A DNA stretch of 32,373 nucleotides from a virus. Below the pieces are notes generated by a model that saw only the letters and a program-made list of their open reading frames with translations, was not told where the DNA came from and searched no databases. Location: the IMG/VR virus record IMGVR_UViG_3300029319_000257, positions 1 through 32,373 of that record. One strand, given 5' to 3'. The position numbers and the translations under genes were made by a program. This document shows positions 13,323 to 26,900 of this stretch, in pieces; the stretch's first letter is position 1; each line of letters starts with the position of its first letter.

Positions 13323-16300
13323 CTACTGTCCTCTTAAAATAAAGTATCTATTGTATATAGGAAGATCAAACAAATCCCTAGAGTCAACATCGATACCCTT
13401 GTTTAGATTATTTACTGTCCCAGAAGCTGCAACTGATTCAAGCACCAAATCATTTTTTGATATGTTTCTAACACGACATAAAAAAGTGCTCTGAACAGAA
13501 GAATTGTAAAAGTCTGGTGTAAACTTTCTCCACACAGGCCTTAGCGGTTTTTTGGAGAAAGTTGGGTCCGAGTTTCCAATCCTCACACCAAACGGAACAT
13601 TTTCCAAATCTTCAAAGCCTGACAGATACTCAACAACCCCTATCTGCTTGTAGTTCATCCAAAACGTTAAAAACTTAGCGTAAGTTTTCATTGGGTCACG
13701 GGCAGATTTATACGGAGGGAAATCTTCGTTTTGGTTAATATAAGATATTGAGTCCGAAAAATCTGCAATATCTACATCTTCCAACTGTGGACGGACAGCA
13801 TCAAAGCCAGCCCCACCAAGAGACTTTGGTCTTTGCGACGTTGCGATAACAAACATAGACTTAAACTGATTTGGCATTTGTGAATATTTACCCTCGATTG
13901 CACTCTGAACACTCGTGTCATCAAGTCCTAGCTTGTTAACGTTGTTAACCATCGAGTTAAAAGTCTCTTTAAGGTAGTTAACGCTATCTAGCTTAGAATC
14001 TAATTCAAGCTCACCAAGTATTGCAAATGTTAATTTTGTGGGTGGCAGTCCTGCTGGTGCTATTGGAAGCTCCTCTTTGTCAATAGCGGATGGGTCAAGT
14101 ATAGCACCGTAAGTTCCAGTTGCATATGGAGCCAACTCTTGTTCCGTGGTCTTGAGAAAATCTTTGGCCTCTATATCACTATCATCATTGCCACCAAGAA
14201 ATGTTCCGATAATTCTTGGCGCATCAGAATCTGCTGTAGGATTGCCATCTTTACCAACTTTGATTACTTTCGTTACATTTTCTCCAGCGCTTGGAATAGA
14301 AAACTGCTGCTCAATACCCTCGCTAATTGTACACCCTAAGGCTGACAATGAATTATTGGCGCTGTTAAACAAGTCTCTAGGAGTTACATCAAAATCCTGT
14401 GCCGAAAAAAATGGCAACTCATTATTGTGAGAATAGATTTTACTATTGACTAAATCAGATAGAAGATCTGCATATCTGTCAACATCATAGTTGAGTATAT
14501 TTTCATCCTCGGATCTGTAAGAAGTTTGTACAATTGTTTGTTTTCCAAAATTTTTAATTGCTTTTGGAGTAAAATACTGGTAGCTTGATAGCTCATAAGA
14601 TGTACCGTCGGGACTAGCGTTTGATCCAGCAGAACCTGGCTGGTTGTAAGTTCCAAAATATTTGTTGAATTCTTCGCCCCTTCTGGTGTTAAAAAAGTCT
14701 TTAGAAAATGTTGGCAAACCTCCAGGGTTAGGAACATTTCCAGCTACCTCTTCTGAAAGATACAAATACCCTGTTCCATACCTTTTACCAAATTCATATA
14801 GGTCGTCAAAATAATGTTTGTGAGTTAGGATGTTTATCCTTGTTGGAGTCGTGTTTGCTCCTAGCTTCTGTAAGGCCGTAGTTGATTCAAGTCCAGGATC
14901 CTTAGGCAGCTTAGTTTCAATTATCTTTTCTATGCTTCTTTTAAATCCTTCGACAATATCATAAAAGTCTTTGATACCCTGTGGGTCTTTCTTTCTAACC
15001 ATAGCCACCAACATATTATTAATCGCATCAAAACTTAGAGCAGTCGCTGGTATCATTTTTGTATAAAGGCTAACATAATCCCTGATGTCAGACCTCAGAG
15101 ATTCCAACAAGGTCTGTCCATCGAACGCAATAGAATCTAAGGGCACTATTCTTTCATTTCGTCCCATATCATAAAGCCCGATGCCGTCAGTTACCAGTCC
15201 TGTTTTTCTCTCCAGTTCCGCTGGCGGCGAGTTCACTATCAAATCATAAGCGCCAAGCGCTCTTGATGAGAGTATAGAAAGTCTGGAAATGTATTTTCTT
15301 AAATACGTTAACGATGGATCATACACGGTTACAGCAGCAGCGTATTGAAAACTCCCTGCGGTCAAGGACTTAAACTTATCTTCGTAGGTGTCATAGCCTT
15401 CATAAAAGCTCATCCTTCTAGTAACTGCTGGATCAAGAAGTGCGCCAATGCTCTCAATTAGTGTAGGCTCTACTACTACCTCTTCTGGTCGGTAATAAGA
15501 TTCATCGTACTTTTTCTGTCTCCCATAAGTCAAATCGTTCAAGGCCAGTGATCTGTTTGTCTGTATTTGTCTTTTTGACATTGTGATGTTTAAACATCTC
15601 GCAACGTCATCTTCAAAATCCAAATCTTGGTTGCCTTCTAGTAAATCTCTAGCCGTATCAGGATTAGTATATAAAAATGGAAATTCGCTTTTCTTTGTTA
15701 GGAACGATAACTTGTCAAAAACAAAACCAAATCTTGCATTATCATCTTCGCACCTGGTAACCCAGAAGTCTGAAAAGAAATTTTCCGACTTTATCTCGTC
15801 TGAAATTTTGTTGTTAAAGTCTTGCCTTCTTAGAAGCTGATTGGCTGTTACAGTAACTTGGTCCTTAAAGTTATCTAAACTAAGACGCTCGTAGCCTCGT
15901 TGGTCAGATAGGCGAGCAGACAACGCAGGATTGGAGTTCTCTGACTGTATTTCATCTCCAGTAACTAGCGGTATATTTTGCTGCGTGACAAACTCAAATT
16001 CTGTTCCTCTAAACACAGAACGACGAATAAACCCCATACCCGTCTCTAGAAGTCTGTCCTCCTCACCAATTGCAAAATCATTTTGTATTCCTTGGCTTTC
16101 TAGAAAGGCTTGGTTGTCTAAGTACGTAAAAGCATAAAATCTAATGTTCGCTAAGTTAGTGCTTGTATACTGTTCATTTTTACCAATTTTAAACTCAAAT
16201 GTTTTTAGAAGCAAACTGTCTAGAACATAGTCTTGAAATTCTTCGGCCGAGGGGGCACCTGCATTTTTTCTAACTGGTTTTGTTTTTTGGTCCCTCTGAA

Positions 16301-16910
16301 CTCTCCCGTCTTTGTCCTTGATAAGCGCATCATCAACTGGCATATCATATACAATAATACCATCATTTACTGAGGTTGGGCTATAATACACTTTATTACC
16401 AATGCTTGTCTTAACGATGTTAAGGAGAGATTCTGCGCCGAATGGACCAGTTGGTGCTAATATTCCATAACTTCTAGTGTTCAGATTATTGACCAAGCTA
16501 ACAAAAAACTGGTCTGCATTATCCTCTCCAGATATTGACATTAACCCAGCTTGATACTCATTCATTCTTTGGGTGATAAAATCTAATTCGTATCCCTGAT
16601 TCCCTAAGCAGGCAATAACTCTTATTCTGAGATTATTGATGTAATTTGCCGTATTGTAAAACCTTACAAAATTCTGGTCATTTACCAAGGCCGGTAAAAC
16701 TGCCTCAGACAATTTAGGCTTTACAGCTATTGTTACAGTTTCCTCGTCACCAGATTCACCTGTTGTTTTAATATCATTGGTTACAGTAACGTCACTTATG
16801 GTGACGCTTGGATAATTTGAAGACAAGTAGACTTGCTCTGTCTTATTTTGCAATCCAGGAACTAAATCTGGAAAGAAGTTGTTCTGGTCTCGTGAAACTA
16901 TGCTAGCCAT
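13323..16910 (-). CDS. Large virion structural protein
   Basis: A 1195-residue protein starting MASIVSRDQNNFFPDLVPGL. It is acidic, rich in D, N, S, Y and F, and without signal peptide or enzyme motif. The N-terminal about 100 residues have beta patterning (VTISDVTVTNDIKTTG, EETVTIAVKPKL); the middle is mixed and probably helical. The C-terminal about 120 residues include FLTFWMNYKQIGVVEYLSGF and a final beta-rich CRVRNISKNDLVLESVA. Its ATG overlaps the stop of the preceding gene (TAATG), and its own TAG lies just before the TTG start of the next, implying coordinated synthesis. Tail or baseplate location is inferred from the neighbours; I do not recognise the family. Confidence 0.75.
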   Translation of the reverse strand: MASIVSRDQNNFFPDLVPGLQNKTEQVYLSSNYPSVTISDVTVTNDIKTTGESGDEETVTIAVKPKLSEAVLPALVNDQNFVRFYNTANYINNLRIRVIACLGNQGYELDFITQRMNEYQAGLMSISGEDNADQFFVSLVNNLNTRSYGILAPTGPFGAESLLNIVKTSIGNKVYYSPTSVNDGIIVYDMPVDDALIKDKDGRVQRDQKTKPVRKNAGAPSAEEFQDYVLDSLLLKTFEFKIGKNEQYTSTNLANIRFYAFTYLDNQAFLESQGIQNDFAIGEEDRLLETGMGFIRRSVFRGTEFEFVTQQNIPLVTGDEIQSENSNPALSARLSDQRGYERLSLDNFKDQVTVTANQLLRRQDFNNKISDEIKSENFFSDFWVTRCEDDNARFGFVFDKLSFLTKKSEFPFLYTNPDTARDLLEGNQDLDFEDDVARCLNITMSKRQIQTNRSLALNDLTYGRQKKYDESYYRPEEVVVEPTLIESIGALLDPAVTRRMSFYEGYDTYEDKFKSLTAGSFQYAAAVTVYDPSLTYLRKYISRLSILSSRALGAYDLIVNSPPAELERKTGLVTDGIGLYDMGRNERIVPLDSIAFDGQTLLESLRSDIRDYVSLYTKMIPATALSFDAINNMLVAMVRKKDPQGIKDFYDIVEGFKRSIEKIIETKLPKDPGLESTTALQKLGANTTPTRINILTHKHYFDDLYEFGKRYGTGYLYLSEEVAGNVPNPGGLPTFSKDFFNTRRGEEFNKYFGTYNQPGSAGSNASPDGTSYELSSYQYFTPKAIKNFGKQTIVQTSYRSEDENILNYDVDRYADLLSDLVNSKIYSHNNELPFFSAQDFDVTPRDLFNSANNSLSALGCTISEGIEQQFSIPSAGENVTKVIKVGKDGNPTADSDAPRIIGTFLGGNDDSDIEAKDFLKTTEQELAPYATGTYGAILDPSAIDKEELPIAPAGLPPTKLTFAILGELELDSKLDSVNYLKETFNSMVNNVNKLGLDDTSVQSAIEGKYSQMPNQFKSMFVIATSQRPKSLGGAGFDAVRPQLEDVDIADFSDSISYINQNEDFPPYKSARDPMKTYAKFLTFWMNYKQIGVVEYLSGFEDLENVPFGVRIGNSDPTFSKKPLRPVWRKFTPDFYNSSVQSTFLCRVRNISKNDLVLESVAASGTVNNLNKGIDVDSRDLFDLPIYNRYFILRGQ
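13329..13334 (-). promoter_or_regulatory. Ribosome binding site supporting a TTG start
   Basis: AGAGGA lies 7 bases upstream of the TTG at 13321, inside the last codons of the previous gene. It decides the non-ATG start of the 1126-residue protein, which has no ATG among its first tens of codons. Confidence 0.6.
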
Positions 16911-17920
16911 TATACGTCCTCACACGGATCAACAGGATCAGTTGGACCACCTTGATAAAGGGTGTCGCCTCTAACCTGAACCTCTTCTATTGCCTCGTCA
17001 ACCCTCACAGATAGAAAATACTCAACATAAGTAGGATCTAGTAGCGGAACATTTTCCCCTATAATTTCATCGTCGCCGGCCAGGGCTCTTGCATATTCGT
17101 CAGGGTCTTCCTGTATTCTTAGCCCGTTAGCGTCCAAAAAACTGTCATTAATAAAATGTAATCTTTGAGCTTCGAGCCTTTGCCCTTGTCTGATTGGCGT
17201 CTTAAACACTTCAATATCAAAATTGCCGTTAGATTTAAAGACCGTGTTTAATTCTTGAATGTCCAAAAGAAGCCTGCCCTCTTTTGTTATTTCAAATATA
17301 TCTTCGGTTACCTCTCTGCCGCCGTCCTGTATGACAACATTGTTTGCATCCACATTAACTGTAATTGTGTCTACCTCGTATTCTAATGGCAAGCTCGATG
17401 AAAAGTACGGGACAATAACTTCAGATCCTGAAGCTCCATTCCTAAGAGGGAAATCTTCTGTGCCCGAAACTGAAAGAGGTTCGCTTCCAGGCATTGTTTT
17501 TATCTCCCAAGCTGGTGCGAAGTTTTTTAAAGGACTACTTGTCCCTATAGGTCTTAAGAATTTTGCAGTCGCAGGACTTATCTGGTTTGGAGTTACTGCG
17601 CCAGCATTTGTGTTTTCAGCGTGATCTTCACCAGTAGCAGTAAAAAACTTATGATTTTTTTCCCAACCACTGTCACTTATGACAGAGACTCTTGGTGTAG
17701 TCTTAATACGATCAACAATGTCATTTTGTTTTTCTTCGTCGTTCTTAGGATTGCTGTTCTTTATACTACCACTTGTTCCAAATTCACTATCATACAATAT
17801 GTCATCATCGTGAAAAGAATAGAACTTTGGTGCAAACTTGCCCATAGAAAAAGACCTTTTACCATACTTGGTAAGTTCTATTTCTATTACCTGCTCTTTT
17901 CTATCAAAAAATTTAGACAT
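16910..17920 (-). CDS. Tail-associated structural protein, motif shared with 346-residue protein
   Basis: A 336-residue protein starting MSKFFDRKEQVIEIELTKYG, followed by FAPKFYSFHDDDILYDSEFG. This N-terminal motif (L-T-x-x-G-K...G-x-F...F-x-x-x-D-D-x-I-x-Y-D) corresponds to that of the 346-residue protein at 9857. The body is acidic with strands around DTITVNVDANNVVIQDGG. The C-terminus is a short P/D-rich tail ending in CEDV. It follows the giant gene by 36 bases with no clear ribosome binding site. The family is familiar to me from marine myophage tail modules, but no function is established from the sequence. Confidence 0.78.
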   Translation of the reverse strand: MSKFFDRKEQVIEIELTKYGKRSFSMGKFAPKFYSFHDDDILYDSEFGTSGSIKNSNPKNDEEKQNDIVDRIKTTPRVSVISDSGWEKNHKFFTATGEDHAENTNAGAVTPNQISPATAKFLRPIGTSSPLKNFAPAWEIKTMPGSEPLSVSGTEDFPLRNGASGSEVIVPYFSSSLPLEYEVDTITVNVDANNVVIQDGGREVTEDIFEITKEGRLLLDIQELNTVFKSNGNFDIEVFKTPIRQGQRLEAQRLHFINDSFLDANGLRIQEDPDEYARALAGDDEIIGENVPLLDPTYVEYFLSVRVDEAIEEVQVRGDTLYQGGPTDPVDPCEDV

Positions 17921-17956
17921 ACAATAAATACATTCCGTTGAAAATTAGTTCGTTAT

Positions 17957-20900
17957 TTAATAGCTTCCGCCTTCACTACCCCCGCCGTTTGGCCTTGGAA
18001 CGGGCGATGTAAAACTTCCCATATTTTCAGGACGCCTAGGCTCTCTAGCTTTAGACATTTCTTCAGCACGACGGCGTTCCATATCGGCAGGGGTCATATT
18101 CCTAAATTCGGGAGGAATATTTTCTGGTGATATTTTTCCTGGATCAAACTGCTCTGGAGAAATGGGTCGTTCGTTGGCAAAAGGATCTTGCTGCTGAGGC
18201 GGGACCATACCTTCAGGCAAACCTACAGGTAATTCATCCCCTGGAGAGAATGGCTGATCTAATTCTGGAACTGGTTGTCCCATTCCTGGAAGGTTAGCCG
18301 GAGGAGGGACAGGATCACCTGAACCAACTGGAATTGGTGGAGGTGTTCTGTTTATGCGAGCTTGATCTGCTTGTTGATTTTCTAAAATCTTTCTGTTTCG
18401 CTGTCCTCTGCTTCTAGCGTTGGTTTCTTGCTCCTCTGAGATGTCTTCAACCTCTCGGTCCAACTCTGCTCTAAATCCAACATTCACAGATAACTTACCT
18501 AGCTCTACTAGTGAGCAATAGTCATACGGCCAATTGTATGTGTTGCCAGCAACCCCTAATTCATCGCTAACATAGAGACCCTTGGTGTATTCTGTTTTCT
18601 TTCTTCGCAAGAAGTCTTTTTGTTCTTCAGGCAGATTGTCCGCAATGACTCCAAAAACATTATCGTAAGAGAACGATCCTGGTCCACCGTTTAACTCTTC
18701 TGATATAAATCTTGAGAAGGTATCAACACCTCGTTCCTTAACCTTAAACACCATCCATTTAATGTCAGGGATAAACCCATCTTTTGTTCCGACTGGGGCA
18801 ATGTCTAAGAGATCAACCCTTGGGTGCCCATTACGGGGTAAACCTAGCTCTAACTCCTTGAGTAAAAGCTCTGGGAATATAGTTTTATTACCAACACCAG
18901 AAACTCTTTCGCCTGGCATATAGTGATCGATCGCTGAAACGCTAGTCTTCATAGAAGCTCCGATGTCTGGCATTATGCCCTGCCAAATATCTGCGAGATC
19001 TTGTCGAGACAAAGCAACTGTGTGCTCCAGAAGATAAACGACGGGAATGTTTACATCTTCTTCTGTCGGCAAAATCGAATCATATTCGTCGCCACCAAAA
19101 GGATTAATAAATTTCGAAACCTTCGGGTAGTTAGGCGGCAACAAAGAAGTAAGCTGTTTTTTGAGCGGAGGCGGGAAAGAATACTTTGTAAAGTTTTTCC
19201 TAAACTCTTTGACCTTAGGACCTAAAGAATCCATATTGCCCTTAAGGGTCACCACTTTCATTTCCTGACTTTCGGGGTCTAAGTAGAATGGCATCGCCAA
19301 TACAGCCTCAGAAATTGTTTTCTCTCCATTTTCTGCCAACTGTCCAAGCCTCTTGGCTTTTTCAGGTTGGAAAGTTCCAGGAGATTGAATCTCCTCTTCC
19401 TTAAACCCAACCAATCTGGCCAGCGAATCAACTTCACGCCCCGAGTCTATCACAAATTTTGGAACCTTTCTTACTAGTTCGACTTTTGCCGTACCACTCA
19501 GGAAGGTGCCTGTGGCTTCATCAGATCGTTGCGCTGCTGAGCCTGTCGGATTGCCCAAAAGTCTTAACTCTGTTGAATCAACGGACACATCGGAAATGAA
19601 CATAAACACACCTTCCGCAGAAGACGAAGGCATTGTGCCATACTGATGCCACATACCTCTAACCTTTGGATCGTGCTCCCCAACATTGACCGAAGAACTA
19701 AAAGCATAATCATTATTTGCTGTCGGGAAGTCTAATATTGGACACTCCCACTTAGGCATAATCACCCACTTGTTTTGGTCTCTTGGAGAAACATCAGCCG
19801 CATCTGTCGGATAAACGTTATCAACAACTATTGAAGCATCCAAGTCTTGTCTATTTTGCCAAGCTCTGTTAAAACCATAAGCTGGCACACCATCAAGGCT
19901 ATGCACCTGGTTGTTTGTTCCAACAAACGATCCAGAGTCAAAATCATAATAATATCCATTTTCATTGTTATATTCAACAAACAATTCTTCGCCACTAAGA
20001 ATTTCTCTGAGTGTTACCTCGCCGGACTGCCTTGGGACGTAGGTAATTCTGACAACGCTTGGACCATAAAAATACGTTGGGGTGTATGGCGCAAATTCTG
20101 CTCGGTGGTAAGGCCACTCTTGCCCCTGTGGAAGTCCACCAGTCTGTTCTGTCGTTGCAACCGTAAACAATGGAGCCAACAAGCCACCAGCAAAAGGACC
20201 TGGCGTGGTAACGCCTTCACCTGGCTGGTCTGGCTCAACAGCAGTTCCAACAATTTCGTTTCCATTAAATCTGTCTGTCCGCAATTGCTGGGTAATACTC
20301 ACCGTACCAGTACCAGAATCGGCGGAGGAATCTGTCATAAGATCACCATTATCTTTTGCCAACACTAACGCATTAAAAATAGCGCCGCCGAGATCTACTT
20401 CGCTGCCAACGCCTTGAACACCGACTGTGTATTCAGTTGCACTTGCTTTAGCTGGAGCACTTGCTGCTGCACTCTTGCTAAAGGTAAACGTTACTTGAGT
20501 TGTTGTTCCACCAGAATTAGAGCCAGTTATTGCAAAGAAGTTTCCATCTATAAGATTCTCATCAAAGTTATTCATTGTCAAGCTTGCAGTTGCTTGTGCT
20601 CCATGAGTAACAGCAGTCGGTGCTGACGCAGATGGTCCAGCAGCCAACATCTCGTTCCAATCGAATGACCCTGTGGCTGTGGCAGGCCCAAAAGCAGCGG
20701 GGTTGCTGTACATCATATGCCTATCAGTTTGTTTAAGCCCTATCTCCATAATATAAGCCTTGTTTTTAGAAACTGAAACTGTCCTAGCCTCATTTTGTTG
20801 TGCTGCTGCGGCACCAGCAGGATTGTCTGCCGGGGCTCTGGAAGGTATCTCAGCAACAAACTTAGACATAAACCCGCCATCTTCTTTCTTTTTCAAGAAG

Positions 20901-23900
20901 AATCTCGGTATATTTGCCATAAAGTTTGACATTCCAAGGCGATATAAATCATCATCAAACTTAATAAACTCTGTAACGGTTACCAATTCCTCACCTATTT
21001 CTTGTTCAGAAGTAACAAGTGCGCCTGTGGTGGGAACAGAGGCAGTTATCTCTTGATAAAGAACTGGGTTTACGTCCGATAAAACTATGCCTCTTTTATC
21101 TGTCGAGATATGCTCCATTGGCTTAAAGATACCCTCAAAGGGGACAACATCCGAATAGAACATTCTGTGCGGTGCGCCACGGCTGCCATCCTTTAACTGA
21201 TCGCCTTCAACGCCAGCATCTAACTTAAAGAAGTCGAAGTTGTCTGCTGCACCCTCTTTTCTTCTGCGACGTCCACCTGGGATTGTAATAGCTGTCTCCG
21301 CAGATCCTGAGATACCAATGTCGCCACTGGGCAATGAGAAAAAGATAGAGGCACTCAGTTGCCCATGCAATGGATCTTGTATTGAGGACGATTGTATCGA
21401 TCCCATACCCTTACGCATAATAGGATACTGAACACCGACACCTGCCTTAATAGAGTTATATACAATACCTGGTGCGAAGAATGGCCTTGAAATTGTTCTA
21501 AAAGCTCTAGGTTGCTTATCGTTTGTTGTACCTGGCGACGGTGGCTCTAAAGTCTTATAGTTGGGCGCACCATTGGTATAACCCTCTCCACTATATTCAA
21601 CTGCATGACCGTAAGATTGAGAAAACAATCTTCCCAGTTCAAGAGTTCTAAGAACTGGATAGAAGCCCTCGTAAGGTAACAACTTTAACAGGGCTTCAGA
21701 CTTTATTTCTAGATGCCTTGGGTCCTTGTTGAACTCTTTATCTTTAGATCCAGCTTTCATAAAGCTCTTAAGATATTCTGCTGCGTCGGTTGTGGCGTAG
21801 CGAGGCAAAAATTCTCTATCAGCGCTGTTAAACGCAGACCGAGAACCAGTGTCGTTTGTCGCACCAGTAACACTGAGAGCACCAGACAAAACAGTACCAA
21901 AACTACCAAGAGTTTTATACGTTGGCATAAGTTCACTAATCCGATACTCAGGGATAATTGTGTGGTCTTTTCCTAAGTTTCTTAGTTCTTGTTGCCAATC
22001 TTCGTAGCTATTATACCACGGATACCTAGCTGGTGCAAGTGTATTTTTCTTTGGTCCGTCTACAAATTTTCTTCTCTTAGCTGCAATCCAAGCAGGTCTG
22101 GTAACTGGTCCGCCAACTGCATTAGCCTCAGCGATAAACTTAGCAGTGCGATTTGAAATATCTGTTGTTCTAATTTTTTCTGTTGGCAATGTATAAATGT
22201 ATTGTGGCGAGTTCAAGCTAGAAGTGTTGAACCTGATACCGCCTAGTTCAGAACTGCTGTTTGCAGCATTACCGCTCATTACTATACCATAATGAGGCAT
22301 CATCAATTCGCCAGCAGGCATTGTCGATGCCATACAGAATAATAAGTTTGTACCCTGATCTGTGCCGCTATATGCAGACGTTGGCAATACCCCAGAGAAC
22401 TCGGCGTAGTAAAAAGAGTCTAGTGGCCATATTGAGCCAGTTCCAGGGTTTCTGCTTCCCCCCTGACCAGTGTAAGGTGTTGCTTTCAGGGGAGGATCCC
22501 AGCCAAAGTTACCTGAAGAATTGCCTTGAAAAATTGCTACTGGGAACTGCTCATCCATTTTTACAAAGTAATCAAACGAAGAAGAATAGCCTCGACCTTC
22601 CAACTGTCTATCATCTGCTCTTCTTTCCCAGTTGCTATTAAAATCTTGAATGTTGGAATCGTGAATAAGACCAGACATATTTGTCACTGTTGCAAGCAAC
22701 GTTTGAGCCGATCCTGTTTTAACATCTGATCTCCAGAAACTGTTTTCATAAAAGTTTCTTGCTCTTGTTGCTGAAAGATAAGTGTAAATTTCTTTTGGAT
22801 AAATTGTTTCTTTGTAGCTCATCAATTTTATTAGCTCTGAGCCGTCAACCGATGGGTCAACATTGTCTACAAAAGTATCTCTAAGAACTTCATACGGTCT
22901 TTTAAGTTTACCAAGTTTAAAATCTTGCTTATTTCCTAAATCTATATTTAAGCCCCTATTTGCAAAGCCCTGCAATTCGTTACCGTATGAGTATTTTACA
23001 GTTACGTCAACAGATTTATTTTCTGTTTGTCCAGCCGTACCTCGTTTAGTTTTCACCTGATGTATGACAGGCTTATATCTTGAGGTTACTGGCGGCTCTT
23101 TATATCTTTTACTGATGTGATGTATAAGAATATTTCCGTTTGCGCCGGCAAAAAGCTGGAGGGAGTTATCATTATCAGTCACAGTTGATTTCTGAAAATC
23201 TTTAAATGTCTCCATCTGTTCCGTAACTGTTAGCTTTTTACCAGTTTGTTGATCAACGCTTTCTGCTTTCTTTGTCAACATTGGAGAATCAATTAGATAA
23301 AAGTTTTGTTTAGCATTAAACTTGCCTTTAGTTGTATATTGTCCAAAGCGAGTTTGAGTCCAAGGGGACCAAAGTCCAGCACCATTTCTTTCCCAAATAT
23401 AAGTGATGCCACCAGCCGAGTTGCTAAAAACACCCTTTGCTTGTGCTGCAAAACTGCCTGGGTAAATTCTGTCTTTTTCTGCCGTGGCCAACGAAGAGGT
23501 GTACAGGGTTATGTCGTCTGGATACCTGGATGACGACAAAATGAAGTTGTAGTAATTATCGCCAACATTTTGTGTTGGATAATCTCCAAGAGCATCTTGC
23601 GAGTGTGACAAAGCTAAGAACCAACTATATCTGTCACCAGCAGGGATTGGTCTCGTAACAAAAGCATTATCTCTTGACGACCCTGTTTTCATTATAGGAA
23701 CTAAAGGCGATTGTAAATTGCCAGAAACAAGTTCTAGTCTTAGCGTGGTATTTCGTTGTGTCTTGTGAACTGCCACAAGCGATGCTGTGTGGACTGAAAG
23801 ATCATCGCCGTGAACAGAAGGAAGGGACACTATTCCTGCATTAAGGGAACTTAAATCTGTAGAATCAAAGCGATCCAACAGGGTTACCAAAGAAGATGTC

Positions 23901-26900
23901 TGGAAACCACCAAAGCCCGTGTGTCGTTTGAGAAGTGTATTGTACCGTTGTCTTACCTTTATGTTTCTAAATGGCAACGCATTATTTGGTGAGAATTGGT
24001 CCGAAGATCTATCTCTAAACAACTGCTTGGAGTCTTCCTTACTACCAGGCGCAGAAAATCTATCTGCTATGATCGTCTTGTTAGTTCGAACACCATCACG
24101 CTGTCTTGGCGCAGTGTATTCAACCGAGCCAGTCAGTCCATCATTTCTTCTGCTGACCGAGGTCAAGAAGGCCGTTGGCATTGTACCACTAGCCAGCGAG
24201 GCTGTGTGATACGAATCAGGATTAAACGCAAAGTCAACATTAGTAGCAGCACGGTTGTTAATATTGACAACTTCATAGTTTTTGGTAAAGTTACCTAAAA
24301 TACTAACGCCACCCTCAGGCGATAAAGTTCCAGTTGTTGATTGTATGTTAGCAACACTTACAGGACTAGAAGCACCAGTACCACGTTTGTACTGTCCCTT
24401 AGGTGTAGGGGCATCTGGTTTGTCGAACTCGCCTGCTGCATCAGCAATCTCTAACTTGTATGATTCTTTTCGTACATTATCAGACTGGTTAAGCTGAGCA
24501 CCTGGAGGCGCTGACCTTGCCTGTTGCCCGCCCACATGTGCCTTTGTAAATGGAGACTGCATAGCAGTTGGTCGAACATGCAAGTTTGAAAAATCAACGT
24601 TCTCTAGTCCTGCATCCTGAAGTTGTTTTTGGTATCCAGAATTAATTGTAGAACTAACTGGAGTAAACGGTAAGACGACCTGTCCTTGCAAGTCGTTACC
24701 GTCAACAGATGCACTTAATTGACGTTGTGCCTTCTGGTTAGGGATAATGACATCCTTTGTGTCTTGATCTAATTGTAGTCCACCAAACTTGACCTTTGCG
24801 TTTCCTACTTCTGTCTTCTTTTCTTTCTCGTTACCTATGCCCTGATTAGTTGGTTGAAACTCTTGAGGCAAAAACGCACTAATTGTGACTAGACCATTAG
24901 GAGAATAGAAAGACTTCGCCTGCTTAAAGATGGCCTCTCTGGACGCCATCACCCCAGGATCTGATTGTGATATAGTAACTGTATATCTTTCTGCTCGGGT
25001 CATCCACCACAAGGTATTTTTATTTTCAGGCGGTGGCGACTCTGGTAAGGGCGCTCTCAAGAGATCATACGAAACAGGACTAACGAGCCCTGCGTTACTT
25101 ACAATCTGAATATTTTTTGGTTTCACCACTTGTGGCGGTGGTTTGATTGGCTTAGCTGCTTGTATTTGCCTCTGAGGCGGAGGTGTTTCATCAATTTCTG
25201 GCGTAAGCCCAGCAGGCTCTGGATTACTAATTACATTTGCTTCGTTACCGCCAACTATAGATTGTCGGAGAGACTTTTTCCTATTGCCCATAAAAGTGTA
25301 GTTAAATTTAGATCTTTCTAACAAGTGACTTTCAACTATGTTTCTAACACCTGGAGCGACCTTAGCAGACGCTGGGAATAGCTGCTCTAACATTTGTCCG
25401 ATCGAAGAGTCTAGCCATTTGTAGTAGTCAAGATACTTTTGTAAGTCAGGTGTGTTACCAACCTTTGAAAAGAATATTTGTCTAAGTTTTTCCATAGACT
25501 TATAGTTTGGCCTGTATCTGTTAACTGGATCGCCTATCAGATCATTAAGCTCCTCAACAGACGCAAACAAATGCAGCATCCTCTCAGAGATACTTCTGTA
25601 CATGCTTTTTTCTATCGCATAGTAAAATGTTTCAGGGCGAAGCATTGGTGCATACGCAGCGTCATCCATATTCTTAACTTGCACCATATCACTACTGACA
25701 GCATACTCTGGTAATTCGAGCCTGTCTGTATACAATAGCTCTTTTCGAACTGGCGTTGAGGAAGCAGGGAAAAAGTCGCCTCGGCCAGTGTGCTGTCTAG
25801 AATTAATGTGCTGAGGTGATTCGTGATAAAGATCGCCACCACTTCCAGAATCTAAAGACCCAGAGGAAAAATCATTTACATTAAAGCGTCCAGAGGAGTC
25901 ACTTCCTGTTACGTCAGCAAAATCCCAATGCAGTGCTAAGGTATCTACTTGAGGAATGTATATCCCTGGGTTGTCGCTTTGGAAAGTGTATGCCTGTCTA
26001 GTAGGATTAAACGTACCATAACTATCGACACTCCTAGCGTGCATATCTATTGTACCAGTTGGAAGAACATCCGTCCAGTAGCGGAAGCTCGATGCTCTAA
26101 CATCACTGCGAGTCACAATAGATCCTGTAAAGTTTACTCTTCTGGCTCCAACATAATATCTTTTTGCAGCAGAAACAATATCAGACCCTGACCTATAGGT
26201 TAAAGATCCAGTCTTGTAGTAGCTTTCTTGTCTAAGACCTGAATCATAATTTACAGCATAAAAGTCTATATCGTACCCGTCATGCAAATTAGCGTTAGCA
26301 CCAGAGGTCTGCGCAAATGGGAACCTCTTTGGGTGAACAGACAAAGCGATATTCCACTTTTGATTCTCATACACGTTCCTAAAAACAGGAGAAACTATGA
26401 GTTCATTGTCGTGTCTATCTAGAACTTTAAAAAATACGTCCTTAACTTTGTGACCAGGAGATGTGATCTCGGCCATTTGTGATGCAGATTTAATCGCAAC
26501 AACGTGCAAACCTGCATCTACCTGTGCGCTTTGGTAGGTTGTATCAGTGGAGGACGACAGTAGTTTGTGCTCTCCTGCTGGAGTGTGCCAACCAAACAGC
26601 GACGACGTGACCACTTGTATTGGAGTGTGGTCGAGTGTGTCTATCTCTTTTCTGTTTGGAAAAACAAATTCTGCTTGTGCAGTGAAACCAAACTCTATTA
26701 AACTAACACTACCACTACTACCACTTATCACACCATAAGATTCTGGCAAGTCAGAATTTGGATATTGATAGACCGTAGCGTTAGACGAATCTTGGTCTAT
26801 TAGCCCCGTAAAGTCAGCATATTTTTTATTGCTTGTATCTGCCCTGTAATTGTTTTCTAGTTTGTAGGTTGAGTTATCAGAATAAACATTGACTTTCAAT

